Assembly: GCF_041911615.1 (NCBI RefSeq)
Contig: NZ_JAYROR010000089.1
Coordinates: forward strand, 1 to 64,000
Reading direction: 5' to 3'
Source: Zoogloea sp041911615
GTDB taxonomy: Bacteria > Pseudomonadota > Gammaproteobacteria > Burkholderiales > Rhodocyclaceae
Length of the DNA: 64,000 bases
Within the stretch, counting starts at the first letter, position 1, and every line of letters begins with the position of its first letter. The notes under the pieces were generated by a model that worked only from the letters and a program-made list of their open reading frames with translations, was not told the origin of the DNA and did not search any database. Shown here in pieces: positions 56,423-64,000 of the stretch. The translations under genes were made by a program, and so were the position numbers.

Positions 56423-59400
56423 TCAGTTCGCGCGGCGGGTGACGAAATCGCGAATCAGCTGCAGCAGCACGTCCTCGTCGTAGGGCTTGCCGAGGTAGTG
56501 ATTCACGCCGATCTCCTCGGCATAGCGCTTGTGCTTGTCGGCGGTGCGGGAGGTGATCATGATGATCGGCACGGCCTTCAGGCGGGCGTCGGCACGGATG
56601 TTGCGGGTCAGGTCGAAGCCGTCCATCCGCGGCATCTCGATGTCGGCGATGATGACGTCGGGGGTCGCGGTGAGCAGCTGCTCGAGGGCGTCCACGCCGT
56701 CCTTGGCGGTGATGACCCGGTAGCCTTCCCGTTCGAGCAGGCGGCCGGTGATCTTGCGCACGGTGAGCGAGTCGTCCACCACCATCACGGTGGGCAGGGC
56801 CGGCACGGCGGGAGCCTGGGGCCGCGCCGGCGCGTCGTTGTCGAGGAAGGCCGGGCTGCGACCGGCGAGGGCGACCGGGTTGAGGATCAGCACGATCTCG
56901 CCGTCGCCGAGCACCGTGGCGCCCGAATAGCCGACCATCCGGGCATATTGCGGACCGGCGTTCTTGACGACGATTTCCTGGTTGCCGCGCAGGGTGTCCA
57001 CGTGCAGGGCCAGGGTTTCGCTGCCGGCGCGCAGGAGCAGCACCCAGTTGAAGCGGTCGAGCTGCGGCTGCGACTCGCGGTCGCCGAGCAGGCGCGGCAG
57101 GTAGCGATAGCTGAAGTGTTCGCCGAGCCACTCGGTGCCCTGGTTGGCGCGGATTTCCTGCAATGCTTCGGGCTTGAGCTCGAGCACCTGGGCGACCATC
57201 GAGGAGGGGATCGCGAAGGTGCGGCCGCCGGCGCGGATCAGCAGCGCCTGGGTGACCGCCAGCGTGAGCGGCAGGTGGATGCGGAAGGTGGTGCCCTGAC
57301 CGGCTTCGGTGGCGACGCTGATGCGTCCACCGACGGCGGCGGTTTCGCTCTTCACCACGTCCATGCCGACGCCGCGGCCGGCGAGGCTGGACAGGCTGGC
57401 GGTGGTGAAGCCAGGCACGAAGATCAGGTTGGTGAGGCGCTTGTCGTCGGTTTCCTCGTCGGGCGCGATCAGGCCGGTTTCGATGGCCTGGGCGCGGATG
57501 CGCGCGAAGTCGAGGCCGGCGCCGTCGTCGCGGAACTCGATCACCACGTCGTTGCCTTCGTGGGTGACGCGCAGGGTGATCTGACCGATCTCGGGCTTGC
57601 CGGCGGCCCGGCGTGCCTCGGGTGCCTCGATGCCGTGGGCGACGGCGTTGCGCACCAGATGGCCGAGCGGGCCGGTCATGGCTTCGAGCACGCTGCGGTC
57701 GATTTCGATCTGACCGCCGACGATGTCGAGGTTGGCGCGCCGGCCGAGTTCCTTGGCGGTCTGGCGGACCAGGCGGTAGAGGCGCTCGGCGAGGCTGTCG
57801 AACGGCACCATCCGCACGTACATCAGCGACTGCTGAAGCTCGCGGGCCATGCGCGACTGGGCGTGCAGGGCGGATTCGGCACCGTCGAGGTTCTTGAGCA
57901 GGTTCTGCTGGACGGTGGTCACGTCGCCGACGCTCTCGGCCATCATCCGGGTGAGTTCCTGGAGGCGCGTGTAGCGGTCCATCTCCAGGGGGTCGAACTC
58001 GGTGTGGTGGGTTTCGACCTGGGAGAGGCGCGACTGCATCTGGGTGTCGGCCTGGATCTCGACCTCGCGCAGCTGATTGCGCAGGCGGATGACGTTTTCG
58101 GTCAGGTCGAGCAGCGAGCGGCGCAGGGTGCGCAGTTCGCCCTCGATGCGGGTTCGGGCGATGGAGATTTCGCCGGCTTCGTTCACGAACTGGTCGATCC
58201 GGCTGGCCTCGATCCGCAGCTGGGTGCGGGCCGCCTGGGCGAGGGCTTCGCCGGGCTGGGCCGGTGCGTCGTCGACGGCGATGGCGGTTTCGACCACGTT
58301 GGCGGGCGCCGCGGCGGGCTCGGCCGCTGCCGTGGCCGGGTGTTCGAGGAGGTCGAGTGCCTGGCGGGTCTGGTCGAGGGCGGTTTCGAGCTCGTCGAGG
58401 ATTTCGGTGCTGCCCGGGTCCTGGCTGCGGGCGCGCTCGAGGCGGGTTTCGAGATCGTGCAGGCTTTGGCCGAGGGTCATCGCGCCGACCATCCGCGCGC
58501 TGCCCTTCAGGGTGTGCAGCAGGCGGGCGATGCCGGCGGGGTGGGCCGGGTCGGTGGGGGCGTCGCGCCAGTTGCGTACGGCGGTGTCGAGTTGGTCGAG
58601 GAGCTCCTGACCTTCGTCCAGGAAGATCGGCAGCAGCTCGGTGTCGATCTCGTCGCGCAGCTGCGGGGCCGGCGTGCTGGGTTCGGCGGCCGGACGCGGG
58701 CTGACGATCGGGGTGGTGACGAGGGCCGAGGGCGCGTCGGGGCGCAGGTTGATGACTTCGGCCAGATGCGCGGCGAGGATGTCGTCGAGCTGTTCGACGA
58801 GCTCGGGAACGGCTTCCGGCAGCACCCGGGCGGCCAGCTGCACCAACATGCTTTCGAGGGCGCTGGCGGCGGCGCCCAGCAGGGTGGCCTGTTCGGCGGC
58901 GGGGGCGCGGTCGTGGTCGGCGAGGCGCTGCTGGGCCAGTTCGAGTGCCTTGGCGAGGCGCTGCGGGGCGATGAAGCGCGCGGTGCCGGAGATGCCCGCC
59001 AGGGTGTGCGCGGCGCGAATGGCGGCCTGCGGCGGCACGAGGGTCGGATTGACCGACAGGCGGGCCAGCTCATGACGCAGGGTGGCGACGTGCTGGCGGG
59101 CTTCGACGAGATAGAGGTCGAACAGCGGACGCGACAGGGTGACGTCGCCGAGGCGGACTTCGTCCGGATCGCCGGCGTCGGATTCGTCGTCCGGCTCGGG
59201 CGGGCGGGGTTGGTCGGCTTCGTCCGTCGCGACGGCTTCATCGGCGGAAAACGCCTCGACGTAGAGGTCGTCGATGTCGTCAAGAGGCGGTGAGGCGGTG
59301 TCGATCGGCGCTGCGTGAAAGGTCGGCAGCTCGAAGACGGGGGCGTCGTCGGCGAGAATTTCGGGAACGGAGGGCTCGGGGGCGTCGGAGGCGACCGGTT

Positions 59401-62332
59401 CGGGAAGTGTGACGTGGGCCTCCAGATCGGCCAGGGCTTCTTCGACGGTCAGCGGCGCGTCGGCCAGGTCGGGCAGGGCGTCGAGTTCGGCTTCCAGCTC
59501 GACCTCGGCGGCGCCGAGCGTGTCGAGCCCGACCGGTTGCGGCGCAATCGGGGCCGCGGTGGGGACGTCGAAAGCCGGCTGTTCGAGCGGCGGGCGATCG
59601 ATGGGCTCGGCATCGGTCGGCAGCGCGAAGGCGAGGGGTTCGACGGCCGTCGCGGCCGGTGGGGCGGCGACGCTGACACGGGGCGCCTCGGGCGTGGCCT
59701 CCACATCGATCGCCGGGCCGTCGTCGATGGGGATGTCGATCACCGGCGACAGGGCGGTCTCGCTGAAGCTGAGGTCGGGGAAATCGAGGGCCAGTGCCGG
59801 GGCCGGCGTTTCGGCGACAGGGGTGTCGTCGAAGCGCGGAATCGGCGTGCCGATGTCGGTTTCGGTGAAGTCGTGATCGGGCACGACCACGGTGGCTTCG
59901 AGGTTGAAGACTTCTGCGGCCAGGTCGTCCACCACCGGGAATGGAGTGGGGATGGCCGGGGCCGGGGCGACGGCGGGCGTAGCCACCGGTGCGGCTTCGT
60001 CCTCGCTGCGCAGGCGCTCGGCGTCGGCGAGCAACGCGTCAACGTTCTTGTGGGTGCCGGCGCCGGCCTTGATCTGGTCGATCCAGGCGGAGAAGGCGGC
60101 GTGGGCGTCGGCGATCAGGGCGAGGAGATCGGCGCCGACGGGCAGTTCGAGGCGCAGCCAGTGGTTGAGCGTCTGCTCCATGCCCCACGCGGCTTCGCCG
60201 AAATCCTTGAGGCCGACCATGCGGCCGCTGCCCTTGAGGGTGTGGAAGCTGCGCCGGATGGTGGTGAGCACATCCACGTCGTGGGGGCGCTCGCGCAGTT
60301 CGACGAGCTTGGCGGCGATGGTGGTGCGGACATCGATGGCCTCTTCGATGAAGATGGCCAGCAGTTCGGCGTCGATTTCTTCTTCGGAGGCGTCGAGCAG
60401 GCGGCTCGCCGCATCGGACAGGGCCGGCGCTTCGGGGGCGGCGGCGATGGGGGCTTCGGCGGTGAACAGCTCGCCGGCGTCGAGCATCGTGAGCGCCTGG
60501 CGGGCCTGTTTTTCGAGTTCGAGGTCGGCGGTGAGCGAGGCGTCCTGGCGCAGGCTCTCGAGGTTGAGCTGCAGTTCGGTGCGCAGGCCGATGTCGTCGG
60601 GGTTGTCTTTGAGCGCGGCGGTGAGGGCCGCGGTCTCGCGCTTCTGCTGGGCCAGTTCGGCTTCGACGGTGTCGGTGGCGGCGGGGCCGGTGTCGGGGCG
60701 CAGGATGCGGTCGAGATCGGCGGGGCCGTGTTGCAGCGCTTCGATGTAGACGCCGAGGGCCGACAGGCGGTGGGCGATCTCCTCGAACGCGCGGGTGTCT
60801 CCGCTGGCGTCGTCGGGGGTGAGGGCTGCGATGCGGGTGGCGGCATCCTGGACCAGTCGCACGGCACCGTCCTCGTTCATGACCGACAGGGCGCCTTCGA
60901 CCTGCTTGAGCGGGGCGCGGACGGCGTCGAGGATGTCCAGACGGCTGGGCGAACGGAAGAAGCTGTCGAGGCTCTGCTCGACTTCCGACAGGTTGGTGAG
61001 GATTTCGTGGGCGAGCTGACGGTTGACCTGGCGCGCCTGGGAGTCGGGCTCGGCGATGGCCAGCGGGGCGAGTTGTTCGCCGCGCTGGTGGGCCGTCAAG
61101 CGCTGCAGCAGGACTTCGATCTGGGCGTCTTCCTGGACGTCGGCGCGGGCGTGGGCGTCGAGGCGGGTGTCGAGCACCAGCATCGTGGTGGCGACGTCCA
61201 TCGACAGGGCTTCGGTGAGGCGCAGCGGATCCTGCCGCAGCCAGCGGGCGAGTTCGCCGAGTGCGCTGGCGAGATCGGCGACTTCGGGCTGGCCCAGGGT
61301 GCGGGCGTCGCCGATGACGAGGGCGATGGTGTCCTGGAAGCGCGGCAATCCGATGGCGCCGCCCTTGGAGAACTGGTCCCAGGCCTCGCGGGCGTCGGAC
61401 AGGTTTTCGCGCAGCTTGCGCAACACCGGCGCGAGAGGCTTGTCGCTCAGCGGGCGATCGGCGCCGGGGATCAGTTCGCCGAGCCGGTAGGCGTCGCGCG
61501 TGGCATCGATGACCGGCGATTGGGCGGCGGCGGTGGCGACGTGGTAGAGCACGTCGCGCATCAGCCGCTCCGCGACGATCGCCGAGCCTTCCATGACGCG
61601 CCGCATCTGGGCGTCGATGCGGCCGCACAGGCGCTTGGTGGCGGCGTCGGGGGCGATGTCGCCCTGGCCGAGGGCGTCGAAGAACGCGGTGGCGGCGAAC
61701 CAGAAGGCGCGTGAGGCGGGCACGCCCTGCAGTTGTTCGATGCCGGCGACGGAGTCGCGCATCTCTTGCGGGCCGGTCGGGTCATCGCCGTTGCGGAACC
61801 ACTTGAGCAGGCCGCGCTCGAAGCGCCCGCGCAGCGCGCGCAGACGCTTGGGGTCGTCGCTGGTGTCGGCCGGTCGGGTGAAGGTCGGGCGCAGGGAGAG
61901 GTCGGGGAAGAACAGTTCGCCGGCGGTGGGGGGCTCCTGGCCGCGGGCCTGGGCGAGCTCGAGGTAGAGCCCGAGGAGGCGCAGGGCCTGGTCGGGCTGG
62001 CCGCGGGTGAGCTCGTCGAGATAGTTGCCGATGGCGGCGATGCTGCGCGTGGCGAGGCGCAGGGTGTCGGGCGTGGTGGTGACCTGACCGCCGGCCATCT
62101 CGCCGAGCAGCCGGTCGAGTTGCTCGGAGAACTGGGTGAGGCCGTCGAGACCGACGATCGACAGGGCACCGTGGGCTTGGTGCAGGTGGGTCTGGGCGAA
62201 TTTGACCTTGCCGGAGCGGTCCGGTGCGGTGGCGGCTTCGGCGAGCGCCGCCGCGGCCCGCTCGAGGGCCAGATCGATTTCGCCTTTGACCCAGGTCAGC
62301 GGACCCAGGTCGAGTTCGTGTGCAGAGCTCAT
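56423..62332 (-). CDS. pilL: CheA-like hybrid kinase of the Pil-Chp type IV pilus system
   Basis: 1969 residues. Four Hpt-like regions can be placed: near residue 52 (LHQAHGALSIVG), 697 (FHTLKGSGRMVG), 1110 (AHTLAGISGTAR) and 1272 (LHTLKGSARMVG). Between them are long Pro/Glu/Asp/Ala-rich linkers (about 790-1060). The CheA-type core follows: a dimer helix pair, an ATP domain with LVRNAVAHGIEAPE near 1561 and FRDDGAGLDF, then a CheW-like domain. The C-terminal receiver has its phosphosite near 1894 (IADIEMPRMDGFDL). This is the ChpA/PilL architecture that controls twitching and surface sensing. It follows pilJ; pilG-pilH-pilI would lie beyond the right edge. Confidence 0.93.
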   Translation of the reverse strand: MSSAHELDLGPLTWVKGEIDLALERAAAALAEAATAPDRSGKVKFAQTHLHQAHGALSIVGLDGLTQFSEQLDRLLGEMAGGQVTTTPDTLRLATRSIAAIGNYLDELTRGQPDQALRLLGLYLELAQARGQEPPTAGELFFPDLSLRPTFTRPADTSDDPKRLRALRGRFERGLLKWFRNGDDPTGPQEMRDSVAGIEQLQGVPASRAFWFAATAFFDALGQGDIAPDAATKRLCGRIDAQMRRVMEGSAIVAERLMRDVLYHVATAAAQSPVIDATRDAYRLGELIPGADRPLSDKPLAPVLRKLRENLSDAREAWDQFSKGGAIGLPRFQDTIALVIGDARTLGQPEVADLASALGELARWLRQDPLRLTEALSMDVATTMLVLDTRLDAHARADVQEDAQIEVLLQRLTAHQRGEQLAPLAIAEPDSQARQVNRQLAHEILTNLSEVEQSLDSFFRSPSRLDILDAVRAPLKQVEGALSVMNEDGAVRLVQDAATRIAALTPDDASGDTRAFEEIAHRLSALGVYIEALQHGPADLDRILRPDTGPAATDTVEAELAQQKRETAALTAALKDNPDDIGLRTELQLNLESLRQDASLTADLELEKQARQALTMLDAGELFTAEAPIAAAPEAPALSDAASRLLDASEEEIDAELLAIFIEEAIDVRTTIAAKLVELRERPHDVDVLTTIRRSFHTLKGSGRMVGLKDFGEAAWGMEQTLNHWLRLELPVGADLLALIADAHAAFSAWIDQIKAGAGTHKNVDALLADAERLRSEDEAAPVATPAVAPAPAIPTPFPVVDDLAAEVFNLEATVVVPDHDFTETDIGTPIPRFDDTPVAETPAPALALDFPDLSFSETALSPVIDIPIDDGPAIDVEATPEAPRVSVAAPPAATAVEPLAFALPTDAEPIDRPPLEQPAFDVPTAAPIAPQPVGLDTLGAAEVELEAELDALPDLADAPLTVEEALADLEAHVTLPEPVASDAPEPSVPEILADDAPVFELPTFHAAPIDTASPPLDDIDDLYVEAFSADEAVATDEADQPRPPEPDDESDAGDPDEVRLGDVTLSRPLFDLYLVEARQHVATLRHELARLSVNPTLVPPQAAIRAAHTLAGISGTARFIAPQRLAKALELAQQRLADHDRAPAAEQATLLGAAASALESMLVQLAARVLPEAVPELVEQLDDILAAHLAEVINLRPDAPSALVTTPIVSPRPAAEPSTPAPQLRDEIDTELLPIFLDEGQELLDQLDTAVRNWRDAPTDPAHPAGIARLLHTLKGSARMVGAMTLGQSLHDLETRLERARSQDPGSTEILDELETALDQTRQALDLLEHPATAAAEPAAAPANVVETAIAVDDAPAQPGEALAQAARTQLRIEASRIDQFVNEAGEISIARTRIEGELRTLRRSLLDLTENVIRLRNQLREVEIQADTQMQSRLSQVETHHTEFDPLEMDRYTRLQELTRMMAESVGDVTTVQQNLLKNLDGAESALHAQSRMARELQQSLMYVRMVPFDSLAERLYRLVRQTAKELGRRANLDIVGGQIEIDRSVLEAMTGPLGHLVRNAVAHGIEAPEARRAAGKPEIGQITLRVTHEGNDVVIEFRDDGAGLDFARIRAQAIETGLIAPDEETDDKRLTNLIFVPGFTTASLSSLAGRGVGMDVVKSETAAVGGRISVATEAGQGTTFRIHLPLTLAVTQALLIRAGGRTFAIPSSMVAQVLELKPEALQEIRANQGTEWLGEHFSYRYLPRLLGDRESQPQLDRFNWVLLLRAGSETLALHVDTLRGNQEIVVKNAGPQYARMVGYSGATVLGDGEIVLILNPVALAGRSPAFLDNDAPARPQAPAVPALPTVMVVDDSLTVRKITGRLLEREGYRVITAKDGVDALEQLLTATPDVIIADIEMPRMDGFDLTRNIRADARLKAVPIIMITSRTADKHKRYAEEIGVNHYLGKPYDEDVLLQLIRDFVTRRAN

Positions 62333-62381
62333 CGGTGCGTGCAGGTCGGATTCCGTTCCGGGGCGTGGGTGCGGCTGAGGT

Positions 62382-64000
62382 TCAGACCTTGAAGCCGGAC
62401 ACCGAGCCCTTGAGTTCGACGGCCAGATCGGCCAGTTCGCCGATGGAGACGGCGGTCTGCTGGGTGCCGGTGGTGGTGCGGTCGGTGATGGCGAGAATGC
62501 TGCGCATCTTCTCCGCCACCTGGGTGGCGGCCTTGGCCTGGACCTCGGTACTGACCGAGATGCGTTCGATCAGCGCGGCGGTTTCGGCAGACACGCGTTC
62601 GATCTCGGCGAGTTCCTGGCCGGCGGTTTCGGACAGGCGGGCACCGTCGACCACGTCGCGAGTGGCGTTTTCCATGGCGGTCACGGCGTCGCCGGTATCG
62701 GTCTGAATGGTCTTCACGATCGCGCCGATCTGCTTGGTGGCTTCGGCGGAGCGTTCGGCGAGGCGCTGCACTTCTTCGGCAACCACCGAGAAGCCGCGAC
62801 CGGCTTCACCGGCCGAGGCGGCCTGGATGGCGGCATTCAGGGCCAGCACGTTGGTTTGTTCGGTAATGTCGGAAATCAGTTCCACGATTTCGCCGATCTC
62901 CTGAGAGGATTCGCCGAGGCGCTTGATGCGCTTGGAGGTTTCCTGGATCTTCTCGCGGATGTCGTTCATGCCCTTGATGGTGTCCTCCACCGCGGCGGCG
63001 CCCTTCTGGGCGGCTTCGAGGGAGCGACGGGCCACCTGGGCGGACTGCATCGCGTCCTCGGAGGCGGCGCTCATGGAGCTGGCCATGCTCTGCGCGGTTT
63101 CGCCGGCCAGGCGCAGTTCCTGGGCCTGGCGTTCGGTGGCGGACAGCAGTTCGTCCGAGGTGCGCTGGGCGGATTCGGTGGCACTGGTCACGCGCAGGGC
63201 GGCGTCGTTGATGCGGCGCACCAGCACGGAGAGTTCCTCAATCGTGTAGTTGACCGAGTCGGCAATGGCGCCGGTGATGTCCTCGGTGACGGTGGCGCGC
63301 ACGGTGAGGTCGCCGTCGGCGAGGTCGCCCATCTCGTTCATCAGGCGAAGGATGGCCTGCTGGGTGCCGTTGCGCTCGTTTTCGGCCGCTTCGCGCAGTT
63401 GTTCGGAGGCCTGGCGGCGGCGCGCGATGTCGTCGTTGTAGGTCTTGGCCATCAGTGCCAGGCAGGCGAGGGCGAGCAGCGCGCTGAGGATGATCGCCAG
63501 GCTCACCCAGGTGAAGAAGCCGGTGTAGGCGTTGTTGTAGCCGTTGGCGAGGGCGGTGGTCTTCTCGAGCAGCGGGGTGGAGTCGCGGAAGATGTGGCTG
63601 CCGGCTTCCTTCGCCTTTACGAGGAGCTGGATGTTGTTGAGGATGGTCTGGACGGCGGTGAGGTTTTCCTTGCCAGCGCTTTCGAGTTCGGAGAGCTTGG
63701 CTTTGGTGTCGGTGCCGTCGCCGGTCATCTTCTGGAGCTGGTCGATCTGCTCGCGGAAGGTGATGGTGTCCTTGCCGAGCAGGAAGGCCACTTCGGGGTC
63801 GATGGCGCTGGCAATGAGCAGCGCGTTGGCGTTCTTGGCGATGCGCTGGGTGAGCATCACGACCTGGTTGGCCGTCGCGATCTCGCGGGCGGAGGCGCCG
63901 CCCTGCAGCTTGAGTGCGGCGACCTGCTCGGACAGTTCGAGCAGGTGGGGGTTCTTGCCGTTGATGGTGGCCACCGCCTTGCCCAGACCGGTGAGGTTGG
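62382..64000 (-). CDS. pilJ: PilJ-type methyl-accepting chemoreceptor (N-terminus outside window)
   Basis: The frame is open to the window edge; about 539 residues of the C-terminal part are visible. A periplasmic PilJ-type region contains MLTQRIAKNANALLI, the conserved start of the PilJ repeat. A membrane helix (WVSLAIILSALLALACLALMA), HAMP and the chemoreceptor signalling hairpin follow, with SDITEQTNVLALNAAIQAAS and AGRGFSVVAEEVQRLAER at the tip. In Pseudomonas PilJ binds pilus subunits and signals through ChpA. The gene lies 49 bases before pilL on the same strand, the standard order. Confidence 0.92.
   Translation of the reverse strand, partial: NLTGLGKAVATINGKNPHLLELSEQVAALKLQGGASAREIATANQVVMLTQRIAKNANALLIASAIDPEVAFLLGKDTITFREQIDQLQKMTGDGTDTKAKLSELESAGKENLTAVQTILNNIQLLVKAKEAGSHIFRDSTPLLEKTTALANGYNNAYTGFFTWVSLAIILSALLALACLALMAKTYNDDIARRRQASEQLREAAENERNGTQQAILRLMNEMGDLADGDLTVRATVTEDITGAIADSVNYTIEELSVLVRRINDAALRVTSATESAQRTSDELLSATERQAQELRLAGETAQSMASSMSAASEDAMQSAQVARRSLEAAQKGAAAVEDTIKGMNDIREKIQETSKRIKRLGESSQEIGEIVELISDITEQTNVLALNAAIQAASAGEAGRGFSVVAEEVQRLAERSAEATKQIGAIVKTIQTDTGDAVTAMENATRDVVDGARLSETAGQELAEIERVSAETAALIERISVSTEVQAKAATQVAEKMRSILAITDRTTTGTQQTAVSIGELADLAVELKGSVSGFKV

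Overview
The window is high-GC chromosomal DNA from a betaproteobacterium, most likely of the Rhodocyclales (Azoarcus/Thauera/Zoogloea-like). That placement is inference. It rests on gene content: hemA-prfA-prmC-grxD, hemCDXY, dusB-fis-purH-purD, a ppc/hemC divergent pair, Pil-Chp chemotaxis genes, and an HPr-rel-A cassette of the kind found in exosortase-bearing environmental Gram-negatives. No insertion sequence, prophage, CRISPR array or rRNA was seen. One tRNA gene (Thr, GGT) is present.

Layout. 1-11125 is a signalling block. It holds the end of one phosphorelay kinase, a complete hybrid kinase with a C-terminal Hpt domain, a periplasmic-binding lipoprotein translationally coupled to a soluble hemerythrin-hybrid kinase, a bacteriohemerythrin divergent from an MFS transporter, and a PAS-GGDEF diguanylate cyclase. 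11253-13452 holds an exported methyltransferase-like protein, tRNA-Thr, a frameshifted exported SRPBCC gene and infA. 13453-13972 is a long intergenic region with an inverted repeat resembling an FNR site and a candidate small RNA. 13973-18257 has an HHE hemerythrin gene, then hemA, prfA, prmC and a monothiol glutaredoxin. 18283-21231 (minus) is the four-gene HPr-rel-A-type cassette: an exported precursor, a PqqD-like chaperone, an HprK-like kinase and a nucleotidyltransferase-fold protein. Its biochemical function is, as far as I know, undescribed. 21483-24229 (minus) has a Ser/Thr kinase fused to a cyclic-nucleotide-binding domain, and argH.

24314-29557 (plus) has an AlgZ/AlgR-type two-component system, an acyltransferase and a YgiQ radical SAM protein. 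29771-35943 (plus) is a compact surface-glycan operon: LMW phosphatase, NodB-type deacetylase, GtrA-type flippase, polyprenyl-phosphate glycosyltransferase, large membrane protein and ATP-grasp ligase. 36044-39599 (minus) has an exported cysteine-repeat protein and PEP carboxylase. 39790-43802 (plus) is hemCDXY. 44011-46217 (plus) is ahpC-ahpF behind an OxyR-like site. From 46278 to the right edge everything is on minus: hemF, a CHMI-like isomerase, purD, purH, fis, dusB, mtgA, aroE, a TonB-like protein, an RNase II-family exonuclease, the giant CheA-like pilL/chpA and the pilJ receptor, which is cut by the window edge.

Recurring themes are tetrapyrrole synthesis (hemA, hemC, hemD, hemX, hemY, hemF) and oxygen/redox handling (three hemerythrin-domain proteins, two of them with FNR-like sites upstream, plus AhpCF and a glutaredoxin). 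Phosphorelay and surface control (Pil-Chp, AlgZR, diguanylate cyclase, glycan operon) is the third. Domain positions and motifs were read by eye from the translations; family names are from memory and no database search was run.
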